NCBI GenBank assembly: GCA_033856535.1
Contig: JAWVEV010000223.1
Span: forward strand, 1 to 13,273
From: JAWVEV01 sp033856535
GTDB lineage: Bacteria; Actinomycetota; Thermoleophilia; Miltoncostaeales; Miltoncostaeaceae
Reading direction: 5' to 3'
DNA: 13,273 bases
A model generated the notes under the pieces. That model had not been told where the DNA came from, searched no databases, and worked only from the letters and a program-made list of their open reading frames with translations. Position numbers and translations under genes: made by a program. The stretch's first letter is position 1. Each line of letters begins with the position of its first letter. Shown piece by piece: positions 1 through 6,793 of this stretch.

Positions 1-1
1 C

Positions 2-328
2 GGGCTGGTCGTCGCCCACGACCGGGCGCTGGTCCTCTTCCGCCGCCCGGGCGAGGCGGTCCGCTCGCAATACTGGATGCTCGCGGTCATGGTCGGGTAC
101 ACCGGCCTCGGCCTCTGGCTCCTGTCCGCGGTGACCACGTAAGGCGAGGCCGACCTGCGCGCCGAGATCCTGATCCTCCCGCTGCACCACACCGCCTGGG
201 ACGCGCTCTTCGCCGCCCCGGTGGTGCTGCTCGCGCTGGCGCTGGGGATCCAGGCGCTGCGCCGCCGCCGGCGCGGCGAGCCGCCGCCCGACGACCTCGA
301 CGACCTGGACTCGGAGGCGCCGGGTTAG
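2..328 (+). pseudogene. 3' part of a membrane-protein gene, interrupted by in-frame TAA
   Basis: The gene enters from the left edge and reads in frame 2. The first 46 codons encode a basic/aromatic stretch and a hydrophobic segment (YWMLAVMVGY...LGLWLLS), then TAA at 140-142. After the stop the same frame stays fully coding-like (nearly every codon ends in G or C) for 61 more codons: LILPLHHTAWDAL, a hydrophobic helix, five arginines, and an Asp/Glu-rich tail ending at TAG 326-328. No ATG or GTG restarts it near the stop. A CTG at 155, about 10 nt after an AAGG, could start a separate single-helix protein of about 58 residues. The simplest readings are a nonsense mutation, a sequencing error, or two tightly packed genes. 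The family is not recognised. The stop codon overlaps that of the convergent ATPase gene. Confidence 0.55.
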
Positions 329-1140
329 GCCAGCGTGGGGTCCGGCGGGAGCCGCGCCACCAGCGGTGTCGCGGCCGGCACCACCAGCGGCCCGCCGGTC
401 GCCGGGTCCTCGACCACCAGCACGTCGAGGCCGAAGACGGCGCGCACGGTCTCCTCGGTGACCACCTCGGCCGGCGGGCCGGCGGCGACCAGGCGGCCGT
501 CGCGGATCGCCAGCACCTCGTCGCTGTACCGGGCGGCCTGGTTCAGGTCGTGGAGCACCATCACGATCGTGCGGCCCTGCTCGCGGTTCAGCCGCCGCAG
601 CAGCTCGAGCACCCCGACCTGGTGGGCCATGTCGAGGTAGGTGGTGGGCTCGTCGAGGAGCATCACCTCGGCCTCCTGGGCGAGCGTCATCGCGATCCAG
701 GCGCTCTGGCGCCGGCCGCCCGAGAGCTCGTCCAGCGGGCGCTCGGCCAGCGGCAGCAGCGCGGTGGCGGCCAGGGCGCGCTCGACCGCCAGCTCGTCCT
801 CGCGCGTGAAGCGCCGGAGCGCCCGGCCGTGCGGATAGCGGCCGTGGGCCACCAGCTCGCGCACGGTGATCCCCTCGGGCAGGTCGGGCCCCTGGGGGAG
901 CACCGCCAGCCGGCGCGCCACCTCGCGGGTCGGCATGCGCGCGATCGCCCGCCCGTCGAGCAGGACCGCGCCGCGCGCCGGCTTCAGCAGCCGCGCCAGG
1001 CCGCGCAGAAGGGTCGACTTCCCGGACGCGTTGGCGCCGACCAGTGCGGTCACGCGCCCCTCGGCGATCCGCACCGACATGTCGGCGACCACCGGGTCCC
1101 GGCCGTAGGCCAGGGTGAGCTCGCGGGCCTCGAGGATCAC
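325..1140 (-). CDS. ABC transporter ATP-binding protein, ferric siderophore/cobalamin (FecE/FepC) type
   Basis: This is the cytoplasmic nucleotide-binding subunit that powers the adjacent FecCD permeases. Its 271 residues are usual for the FecE/FepC/BtuD family. Visible motifs are Walker A GANASGKST (residues 35-43), Q-loop Gln83 in LPQGPD, signature LSGGRRQ (139-145), Walker B VMLLDEP (159-165), the D-loop YLDMAHQ and H-loop His197 in VLHDLNQA. TTYLDMAHQ is typical of iron-siderophore importers. The start is GTG at 1140, overlapping the TGA of the upstream permease as GTGA, so translation is probably coupled. It is the last gene of a four-gene operon. Its TAA (325-327) overlaps the TAG of the convergent gene, leaving no room for a terminator between them. 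Family certain; the exact substrate is inferred from the binding protein. Confidence 0.95.
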   Translation of the reverse strand: MILEARELTLAYGRDPVVADMSVRIAEGRVTALVGANASGKSTLLRGLARLLKPARGAVLLDGRAIARMPTREVARRLAVLPQGPDLPEGITVRELVAHGRYPHGRALRRFTREDELAVERALAATALLPLAERPLDELSGGRRQSAWIAMTLAQEAEVMLLDEPTTYLDMAHQVGVLELLRRLNREQGRTIVMVLHDLNQAARYSDEVLAIRDGRLVAAGPPAEVVTEETVRAVFGLDVLVVEDPATGGPLVVPAATPLVARLPPDPTLA

Positions 1141-2198
1141 CGGACCGCCATCGCGCCGGAGCGGAACAGGAGCGCGATCAGGTACGGCGCGCCGACCACC
1201 GCGGTCAAGACGCCGACCGGGATGTCGACCGGCGCGAAGAGCGTCCGCGCCAGCGCGTCGGCGACGATCACGATGGCGGCGCCCGCCATCGCGGCCGCCG
1301 GGATCAGGCCCGCGTGCCCGCCGCCCACCAGCCGGCGCGCGATGTGCGGCGCCAGCAGGCCGACGAAGCTCACCGGCCCGGCCACCGCGACCGCCGCGGC
1401 GGCGAGGCCGGTCCCGACCAGCAGCAGCTTCAGCCGCTCGCCCTCGACCGGGACGCCGAGGCCGCGGGCGACGTCGTCGCCCAGGCGCAGCGCGTCGAGG
1501 TGGCGGGCGCCGGCCATCGCCGGAGGCAGCAGGACCGCCAGCGCGATGCCGATCGTCCAGAGCTCGGGCCAGCCCGCGCCGTAGACGCTCCCGGTGGTCG
1601 CGATGATGAGCTGGCTGGCGTAGACGAGCTCGTCGACCGCCCCGATGGCGCCGGTGACGATCGCGTAGCCGACCGCGGTGATCCCGATCCCGACCAGCAC
1701 GAGCCGCTCGGGCGAGGCGCCACGCCGCCAGGCGAGCAGGTAGACCAGCGCCGTCGCGGCCAGCGCGCCGCCGAAGGACGCCACGCCGAGCAGCGCGATC
1801 GGGGTCGCCGGGAAGACCACGATCACCAGCACGGCCGCCACGTTGGCACCGGCGGTCACGCCGAGGATCTCGGGCGAGGCCAGCGCGTTGCGCACCAGCC
1901 CCTGGAAGATGGCGCCGGCGGCGCCGAGCGCCGCGCCGGCGGCGAGCGCCACCAGGGCGCGCGGCAGGCGCAGGCCGGTGACCACGAACTCCTCGCGCGC
2001 CGAGCCCTCGCCGAGCAGGGTCCGCAGCACGTCCTGGGGCGCGATCGCGTACTCGCCCAGGCCGAGCGAGACCACCAGCGCCGCGAGCGCCACCAGCCCG
2101 AGGCCGAGCGCGACGGCGAGCGCGCGCAGGTCGAGCCGCAGCGCCACGGGCGGCCAGGCGGGCCGCAGCGGCCGCCAGCGGTCGAGTCGCCGGATCAC
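1137..2198 (-). CDS. FecCD-family iron-siderophore ABC permease, second subunit
   Basis: This polytopic inner-membrane permease has 353 residues, close to the family norm of 330-350. A basic N-terminal tail of about 24 residues precedes the first helix. Family hallmarks are RLPRALVALAAGAALGAAGA followed by FQGLVRNALASPEILGVTAG in the first third, GPVSFVGLLAPHIARRLVG in the last third (the region contacting the ATPase), and the C-terminal PVDIPVGVLTAVVGAPYLIALL. It starts at GTG 2198, overlapping the TGA of the preceding permease (GTGA), and ends in a GTGA overlap with the ATPase gene. It is a divergent paralogue of the first permease, and the two probably form a heterodimeric channel. The Pfam family (FecCD, PF01032) is confident; siderophore specificity cannot be read from the permease. 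Confidence 0.93.
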   Translation of the reverse strand: MIRRLDRWRPLRPAWPPVALRLDLRALAVALGLGLVALAALVVSLGLGEYAIAPQDVLRTLLGEGSAREEFVVTGLRLPRALVALAAGAALGAAGAIFQGLVRNALASPEILGVTAGANVAAVLVIVVFPATPIALLGVASFGGALAATALVYLLAWRRGASPERLVLVGIGITAVGYAIVTGAIGAVDELVYASQLIIATTGSVYGAGWPELWTIGIALAVLLPPAMAGARHLDALRLGDDVARGLGVPVEGERLKLLLVGTGLAAAAVAVAGPVSFVGLLAPHIARRLVGGGHAGLIPAAAMAGAAIVIVADALARTLFAPVDIPVGVLTAVVGAPYLIALLFRSGAMAVR

Positions 2199-3223
2199 AG
2201 CGGGCGCACCCCGCGGCGCACCGCGTGCAGGAAGACCGGGGCGCCGAGGAGCGCGGCCATCACGCCCACCGGAACCTCCTCGGGCGGCATCACGCGCCGG
2301 CCGGCGACGTCGGCCGCCAGCACCAGCACCGCGCCCAGCAACCCCGACACCGGAAGGACGCGGGAGTAATCGCGGCCGACCAAGGCGCGGGCCACGTGGG
2401 GCACCGCCAGGCCGACGAGCACGATCGGGCCGGCCACCGCCACGGCGGCGCCGGCGAGCAGCACCACGGCGAGCGCAGCCGCGACCTTCACCGTCCCGGT
2501 CCGCTGGCCGAGCCCGCGGGCGACGTCGTCCCCCAGGCTGAGCGCGGTGAGCGGCCGGGCGAGCAGCAGCGCCAGGACGAGGCCGGCGCCGAGGTACGGC
2601 GCCACCTGCAGCAGCGACGCCTCGTCCCGGCCGCTGAGCGAGCCGGCCAGCCAGCGCCGGCTGGCCTCGAGGCTCGCGTGGTCGATCACGAGCAGGCCCT
2701 GCAGCACCGACCAGAGCAGCGTGCTGACCGCCGCGCCGGCGACCACCAGCCGGGCCGGGCTGAGCCCGCCGCGGCCGAGGCTGCCGATGAGCACCACGGT
2801 GGCGCCAGCGCCGGCGGCCCCGAGCAGCGCGAAGCCGACCGCGGCGGCCGGCGAGCCGATCCCCAGCGCGACCTGCGCCCCCACCGCGCCCAGGGCGGCG
2901 CCCCAGCTCACGCCGAGGATGCCGGGCTCGGCCAGGGGGTTGCGGCTCACCGCCTGCATGACCGCGCCGGCCACGCCGAGCGCGGCGCCCACGGTCGCGC
3001 CGATCAGCGTCCGCGGCAGTCGTGCGTCGGCGACGATGATCGCCTCGCGCGAGCCGTCCGGCGCGGCCAGGACGGCCAGCGCCCGATCGAGCGGGATCAC
3101 GGTCGCGCCGATGGCGATGCTGGCGAGCAGGGCCCCCACCAGGGCGGCCCCGCCCAGGCCGAGGACGACGGGCAGCGACAGCCGCCCGCCTCCCGCGACC
3201 CGGGTCGGGGCGCCACGACTCAC
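2195..3223 (-). CDS. FecCD-family iron-siderophore ABC permease, first subunit
   Basis: The gene encodes 342 residues from GTG 3223. The frame stays open far upstream, but that extension is out-of-frame translation of the binding-protein gene (Arg/Gly-rich, no homology-like motifs). The GTG at 3223-3221 overlaps the upstream TGA as GTGA, matching the other junctions of this operon, so I chose it. Features are a short basic N-terminus, a first helix near residues 17-38, the signature RLPRTLIGATVGAALGVAGA followed by MQAVSRNPLAEPGILGVSWG, the cytoplasmic-loop motif GPIVLVGLAVPHVARALVG and the C-terminal PEEVPVGVMAALLGAPVFL. These are the conserved FecCD motifs of ferric-siderophore permeases such as FhuB/FepD/FecC. 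It pairs with the downstream permease. No strong Shine-Dalgarno is visible (GCGGA only), in line with translational coupling. Confidence 0.93.
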   Translation of the reverse strand: MSRGAPTRVAGGGRLSLPVVLGLGGAALVGALLASIAIGATVIPLDRALAVLAAPDGSREAIIVADARLPRTLIGATVGAALGVAGAVMQAVSRNPLAEPGILGVSWGAALGAVGAQVALGIGSPAAAVGFALLGAAGAGATVVLIGSLGRGGLSPARLVVAGAAVSTLLWSVLQGLLVIDHASLEASRRWLAGSLSGRDEASLLQVAPYLGAGLVLALLLARPLTALSLGDDVARGLGQRTGTVKVAAALAVVLLAGAAVAVAGPIVLVGLAVPHVARALVGRDYSRVLPVSGLLGAVLVLAADVAGRRVMPPEEVPVGVMAALLGAPVFLHAVRRGVRPL

Positions 3224-4182
3224 TCCGCGGCTGCGGCCGCGGGCTCCTCCAGCGGCTTCCCGTCGATGAGCAGCGTCCGCAGGTCCGCGATCACCTCGCG
3301 CGCGGCGAGGTTGCCCAGGCCGAGGAACCAGAGGTCGTCCGGGACGTCGAACACCCTGCCGGCCTTGACCGCGTCCAGCCGCTGCCAGAGCGGGCTGCCC
3401 ATGAGCCGGTCCAGGATCGGGTGGTCCGGGCCGTAGCGCGAGAGGAACATCACGTCGCCGTCGGCGTCCTCGAGGTTCTCGAGCGTGGCGGTGAGCGAGA
3501 AGTCGTCCACATCCTGCGCCGGCGGGCGGGGCAGCCCGAGGTCCTTCAGCACCGTGCCGATGAAGTTGGCGTTCAGGTAGACGCGCACCTCGTCGCCCAC
3601 CGAGCGCACCACCGAGACGTGGGTGTCGGCGAGCCGGTCGCCCATGTCCGCCTTGAAGGCGGCGACGTCGGCCTCGTACTCCGTGGTGAGCTCCTCGCCC
3701 TCCTCGACCCGTCCGAGCGCCTCGGCGTGCAGCGGGAAGTTCTCCTTCCAGGCCACGCCGATGTCCTCGGTGAAGACCGTCGGGGCGATCGCCGCCAGCT
3801 GGTCGTAGATCGCCTCGTGGCGCACCTTGCTGCTCAGGATCAGGTCCGGCTCGAGGGCGGCGATCGCCTCGAGGTCCGGCTGGTCGATCGAGCCCACGAT
3901 CTCGATCTCCTTCGCCGCGTCGGCGAGGTAGTCCGAGAAGCCCTCGCCCGGGATCGCCTCCACCGCGCCGACCGGCGTCACGCCCAGCGCGATCGCGCTG
4001 TCGAGCTCGCCCGTGTCGAGTACCACCGCCCGCTCCGGGTGCGCGGACACCTCGGTCGTGCCCATCGCGTGCACGACGGAGCGCATCTCGCCCTCCGCGC
4101 CCCCGTCGTCGTCGCCCCCGCACCCCGCCAGCGCCGCCAGCGCCAGCAGCAGCACGGCGGCGGTCCTCACCGCGGCCTTCAC
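3220..4182 (-). CDS. Iron(III)-siderophore-binding lipoprotein of ABC importer (FecB/DesE-like)
   Basis: This extracytoplasmic lipoprotein captures the ligand and delivers it to the FecCD permeases. Of 320 residues, the first 20 are a lipoprotein signal with lipobox LAGC and lipidated Cys21, followed by an Asp/Gly-rich linker. The periplasmic-binding fold (PF01497) follows: VVLDTGELDSAIALGVTPVG near residues 53-72, then ALEPDLILSS, QLAAIAPTVF, VYLNANFIGTVLKDLGL and AVKAGRVFDVPDDLWFLG. VVLDTGELD...LGVTPVGAV resembles actinomycete DesE/CchF-type ferric hydroxamate binders, so iron-siderophore is the most likely ligand (inference). The start is GTG 4182, about 10 nt after a GGGAGG Shine-Dalgarno at 4193-4198. 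An in-frame ATG nine bases upstream is immediately followed by TAA and cannot be used. First gene of the operon, with a GTGA junction to the first permease. Confidence 0.93.
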   Translation of the reverse strand: MKAAVRTAAVLLLALAALAGCGGDDDGGAEGEMRSVVHAMGTTEVSAHPERAVVLDTGELDSAIALGVTPVGAVEAIPGEGFSDYLADAAKEIEIVGSIDQPDLEAIAALEPDLILSSKVRHEAIYDQLAAIAPTVFTEDIGVAWKENFPLHAEALGRVEEGEELTTEYEADVAAFKADMGDRLADTHVSVVRSVGDEVRVYLNANFIGTVLKDLGLPRPPAQDVDDFSLTATLENLEDADGDVMFLSRYGPDHPILDRLMGSPLWQRLDAVKAGRVFDVPDDLWFLGLGNLAAREVIADLRTLLIDGKPLEEPAAAAAE

Positions 4183-4185
4183 CTT

Positions 4186-4191
4186 TTACAT
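4186..4191 (-). other. Start-stop ATGTAA just upstream of the binding-protein start
   Basis: On the minus strand ATG (4191-4189) is followed directly by TAA (4188-4186). It lies between the GGGAGG Shine-Dalgarno (4198-4193) and the GTG start (4182), in the same frame. The ATG is only one base from the Shine-Dalgarno, too close for good initiation. It fixes GTG 4182 as the true start. A minimal start-stop could in principle stall a ribosome over the start region, but that is speculation. Confidence 0.5.
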
Positions 4192-4206
4192 ACCTCCCGC
4201 TGGATA

Positions 4207-4220
4207 TTCGGTGACCCGAA
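4207..4220. promoter_or_regulatory. Inverted repeat TTCGG-N4-CCGAA in the divergent control region
   Basis: The 122-bp gap between the binding-protein gene (minus) and glcD (plus) holds a 14-bp inverted repeat with 5-bp arms and a TGAC centre. On the minus strand it falls in the presumed 5' leader, just upstream of the Shine-Dalgarno. Further upstream, CGGCCA occurs twice as a direct repeat with a 12-bp period (4225-4230 and 4237-4242), flanking a possible minus-strand -10 TAACAT (4235-4230). No sequence like the IdeR/DtxR iron box TTAGG-rich palindrome is visible. The inverted repeat could be an operator or an RNA hairpin. No regulator can be named. Confidence 0.3.
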
Positions 4221-4289
4221 CGGGCGGCCATGTTATCGGCCACGGCGAGATGGTCGGCGGGCCGACTCAGCCCACGAGACGGCCTGCGG

Positions 4290-4295
4290 TACCCT
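4290..4295 (+). promoter_or_regulatory. Possible -10 element TACCCT for a leaderless glcDEF transcript
   Basis: TACCCT fits the loose actinobacterial TANNNT -10 pattern. It lies nine bases before the GTG at 4305, so transcription would begin at or within a few bases of the start codon. The intervening CGCCACCTC is pyrimidine-rich and has no Shine-Dalgarno, which is what a leaderless message would look like. No convincing -35 hexamer is visible, so support is weak. Confidence 0.25.
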
Positions 4296-4304
4296 CGCCA
4301 CCTC

Positions 4305-5747
4305 GTGGCCACGACGACCGCCACCCCCGCGGCGCGCTTCCGGGCGCTGCTCGACGACGAGCGCGTGATCGACCGGCCGCTCGAGCTCGGCCTGTACGGC
4401 CGCGACGGCTCGATCGCTCAGGGGAGCTGCGGCCTCGCCGTGCTGCCCGAGACCACCGAGGAGGTCGTCGCCTGCGTGCGGCTGGCGATCGAGCTCGGCC
4501 TGAAGATCGTCCCGCGCGGCTCCGGCACGGGCCTCGCCGGCGGCGCGGTGCCGCTGGAGGGCGCCCTGGTGATCGCGCTCGCGCGGATGCGGCGGATCCT
4601 GTCCGTGGACCCCGCGGTGCCGTGCGCGCTGGTGGAGCCGGGGGTGCTCAACCTGGACCTCTCCGAGGCCGTGCGCCACCTGGGCCTCCACTACGCGCCG
4701 GACCCCTCCAGCCAGGCCGCCTGCTCGATCGGCGGCAACGTCGCGACCAACGCCGGCGGGCCGCACTGCCTGTCGGCCGGGGTCACCTCGCAGCACGTGC
4801 TGGGCCTGGAGATGGTCACGGCCGACGCCGAGGTGCTCTGGCTCGGCGGGACCGCGCCGGACCCGCCCGGCTACGATCTGCGCGGCTTCGCGGTGGGCGG
4901 CGAGGGCACCCTCGGCGTGGTCACCAAGGTGCTGGTGCGGCTGATGCGCACCCCCCCGGCCGTGCGCACGATGCTGCTCGACTTCTCGAGCCGGCGGGCC
5001 GCGGGGGCGGCGACCGGCGCGATCATCGCCGCCGGGGTGGTGCCCGCGGCGATGGAGATGATGGATCGCCTGATGGTCGGCGCGGTCGAGCAGTTCGTCC
5101 ACGCGGACCTGCCGGTCGACGCCGAGGCGGTGCTTCTGGTCGAGGTCGACGGCTCGCCGGCCGAGGTCGCCGCCCAGGGGGCCGTGGTCGAGCGGGTCGG
5201 CGGCGAGCAGGGCGCGCGGACCGTCCGAACCGCGCGCGACGAGGCGGAGCGGGCGCTCTTCTGGAAGGCCCGCAAGAGCGCCTTCGGCGCGGTGGCCCGG
5301 ATCGCGCCCAACTACTACCTGCACGACTGCGTCGTGCCGCGCACCCGCCTGGTGGAGGTGCTCGAGCGCATCGCCGAGATCGCCGCCGAGCGCGACCTGA
5401 TCATCATGAACGTGTTCCACGCCGGCGACGGCAACCTTCACCCGCTGATCGCCTTCGACCGCCGCGACGCCGCGCAGGTCGCGCGCGTCCACGCCGCCGG
5501 CAAGGACATCATCGAGGCCTGCGTGGCGGTGGGCGGGGTGCTCTCCGGCGAGCACGGGATCGGGCTGGAGAAGCGCGACTTCATGCCGCTCACGTTCAGT
5601 CCGGCCGACCTCGACGCCCAGGCCCGGGCCCGCGACGCGCTCGACCCCGAGGGGCGCCTGAACCCCGAGAAGGTCCTGCCGCTCGGGAGCCGCTGCGGCG
5701 AGCTGGTGCTCGACGCCGGCGCGCTGCCCGAGGGGACCTGGCTGTGA
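4305..5747 (+). CDS. glcD: Glycolate oxidase, FAD-linked subunit GlcD
   Basis: This is the FAD-linked catalytic subunit that oxidises glycolate (or a related D-2-hydroxyacid such as D-lactate) to the 2-oxoacid. Its 480 residues are close to typical GlcD (about 470-500). The PCMH-type FAD-binding domain (residues about 40-215) shows PRGSGTGLAGGAVP (70-83), PDPSSQ (132-137), GGNVATNAGGPH (143-154) and VGGEGTLG (197-204). The C-terminal FAD-oxidase domain shows FHAGDGNLHPL (371-381), SGEHGIGLEKRDFM (414-427) and DPEGRLNPEKVLP. The frame is open back to an ATG at 4230, but that stretch uses TTA and AGA codons and looks non-coding, so GTG 4305 is preferred; no clear Shine-Dalgarno precedes it. It is followed directly by glcE and glcF, which favours glycolate oxidase over a stand-alone D-lactate dehydrogenase. 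Confidence 0.92.
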   Translation: MATTTATPAARFRALLDDERVIDRPLELGLYGRDGSIAQGSCGLAVLPETTEEVVACVRLAIELGLKIVPRGSGTGLAGGAVPLEGALVIALARMRRILSVDPAVPCALVEPGVLNLDLSEAVRHLGLHYAPDPSSQAACSIGGNVATNAGGPHCLSAGVTSQHVLGLEMVTADAEVLWLGGTAPDPPGYDLRGFAVGGEGTLGVVTKVLVRLMRTPPAVRTMLLDFSSRRAAGAATGAIIAAGVVPAAMEMMDRLMVGAVEQFVHADLPVDAEAVLLVEVDGSPAEVAAQGAVVERVGGEQGARTVRTARDEAERALFWKARKSAFGAVARIAPNYYLHDCVVPRTRLVEVLERIAEIAAERDLIIMNVFHAGDGNLHPLIAFDRRDAAQVARVHAAGKDIIEACVAVGGVLSGEHGIGLEKRDFMPLTFSPADLDAQARARDALDPEGRLNPEKVLPLGSRCGELVLDAGALPEGTWL

Positions 5748-6793
5748 CCGCCCTGCGCCCGGCGAGCGCCGAGGAGGCGGCGGCCGCGCTCGCCGAGGCC
5801 ACGGCGGCCCGGGCCACGGTGCGCCTGGCCGGGGGCGGCACCCGGTCGCGCGCCGGCCTGCCCCGGCTCGCCGACCGGACGCTGTCCACCGCCGGGCTGC
5901 GCCGGGTGGTCGCGCACGAGCCCGCCGACCTCACCGCGACCGTCGAGGCCGGCCTGCCGGCGCTCGAGCTGGCCGCCCTGCTCGCGGATCGGGGGCAGTG
6001 CTGGCCCCAGGCCGACCTGCGCCCCGGCTCGACCGTCGGCGGCGTGCTCGCCGCCGCGGCGAGCGGCCGCGGGCGCCTGCGCCACGGGCCGGTGCGCGAC
6101 AGCCTGCTCGAGGTCGTGCTGGCGACGGGCGACGGGCGGCTGGTGAAGGCCGGCGGGCGCACCGTGAAGGGCGTCGCCGGCTATGACATCCCGCGCCTGG
6201 CCGTCGGCGCGCGGGGCACGCTGGGCCTGATCGTGCAGGTCACCCTGAAGCTCTGGCCGCTGCCGCCGGCCCGCGGCTGGTTCGCCGCCGAGGGGCCGCT
6301 CGCCGCCCGGTGGGAGCTGGCGGCGGGAGCCCTGCGCGGCGACCTGCTGCCGGCCGCGGTGGTGCTCACCCCCGGCGCCGTGCACGTCGAGCTCGCCGGG
6401 CCGTCCGAGGACGTCGTCGCGCCGGCCGGCATGACGCCCGCCGAGGCGCCGCCGGCGCCCGCCTGGCCCGGGACGGCCCTGGCCGGCGTCCACCCGCCCG
6501 CCCTGGCGCGGGCCCTCGAGGCGCTGGAGCGCGCCGGCCTGCCCTACGAGGCGCTGGCCGGGGTCGGGGTGATCCGGGTCGGGGTGGAGGACGCCGCGGC
6601 GCTGGCGCGGGTGCGGTCGATCGCGCGCGACGCCGGCGGGCACGCGGTCGTCGAGGACGGGCCGGACGAGCTGCGCGCCGATCCGTGGGGCCCGCCGCCG
6701 GCCGGCCTCGAGGCGATGCGCCGCCTGCGCGCGGCGTTCGACCCGGCCGGGATCCTGAACCCGGGCGACTTCATCGGGGAGATGGCGGCATGA
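5744..6793 (+). CDS. glcE: Glycolate oxidase, FAD-binding subunit GlcE
   Basis: This second flavin-binding subunit of glycolate oxidase has 349 residues, the usual length for GlcE, and is shorter than GlcD because it lacks the full C-terminal oxidase domain. Visible motifs are LAGGGTRSRAGLP (residues about 28-40, glycine-rich FAD contact), WPQADLRPGSTVGGVLAAA (87-105), HGPVRDSLLEVVLATGDGRL (114-133) and GGRTVKGVAGYDIPRLAVGA then GTLG (137-161), close to the GlcE consensus VAGYDL-RL-GS-GTLG. The C-terminus FDPAGILNPGDF is the usual closing motif. The start is GTG 5744, overlapping the glcD stop as GTGA, with a good AGGGGA Shine-Dalgarno at 5731-5736. It ends in an ATGA overlap with glcF. In E. 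coli, GlcD, GlcE and GlcF are all needed for activity. Confidence 0.92.
   Translation: MTALRPASAEEAAAALAEATAARATVRLAGGGTRSRAGLPRLADRTLSTAGLRRVVAHEPADLTATVEAGLPALELAALLADRGQCWPQADLRPGSTVGGVLAAAASGRGRLRHGPVRDSLLEVVLATGDGRLVKAGGRTVKGVAGYDIPRLAVGARGTLGLIVQVTLKLWPLPPARGWFAAEGPLAARWELAAGALRGDLLPAAVVLTPGAVHVELAGPSEDVVAPAGMTPAEAPPAPAWPGTALAGVHPPALARALEALERAGLPYEALAGVGVIRVGVEDAAALARVRSIARDAGGHAVVEDGPDELRADPWGPPPAGLEAMRRLRAAFDPAGILNPGDFIGEMAA

Noticed and set aside
550..2369. Long plus-strand open frames antisense to the ABC ATPase and permease genes
   Set aside because: They encode low-complexity Arg/Ala/Gly/His/Gln-rich sequence with no domain motifs, as expected antisense to GC-rich genes.
4261..4300. 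Resemblance of AGCCCACGAGACGGCCTGCGG to the 3' element of a cobalamin riboswitch
   Set aside because: The conserved upstream core of the riboswitch is missing and the region is too short. The element would also lie directly against glcD, not the importer.
4183..4304. IdeR/DtxR-type iron box ahead of the importer operon
   Set aside because: I looked on both strands and saw no palindrome with TTAGG/CCTAA-like arms. The only inverted repeat is TTCGG-N4-CCGAA.
2195..4324. A 709-codon minus-strand open frame fusing upstream sequence to the first FecCD permease
   Set aside because: Its first half is the binding-protein gene read in the wrong frame (Arg/Gly/Asp-rich, no motifs). The permease proper starts at GTG 3223.
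4233..5555. A 440-codon minus-strand open frame antisense to glcD
   Set aside because: The composition is His/Arg/Gly/Asp-rich and motif-free; the plus-strand GlcD motifs explain the region fully.
4305..5747. Stand-alone D-lactate dehydrogenase instead of GlcD
   Set aside because: The family motifs are shared, but glcE and glcF follow directly with coupled starts, which fits glycolate oxidase better.
4013..6793. A 926-codon plus-strand open frame covering glcD out of frame and glcE in frame
   Set aside because: Only the part from 5744 has recognisable GlcE motifs. The rest is a shadow caused by very high GC, which makes stop codons rare.
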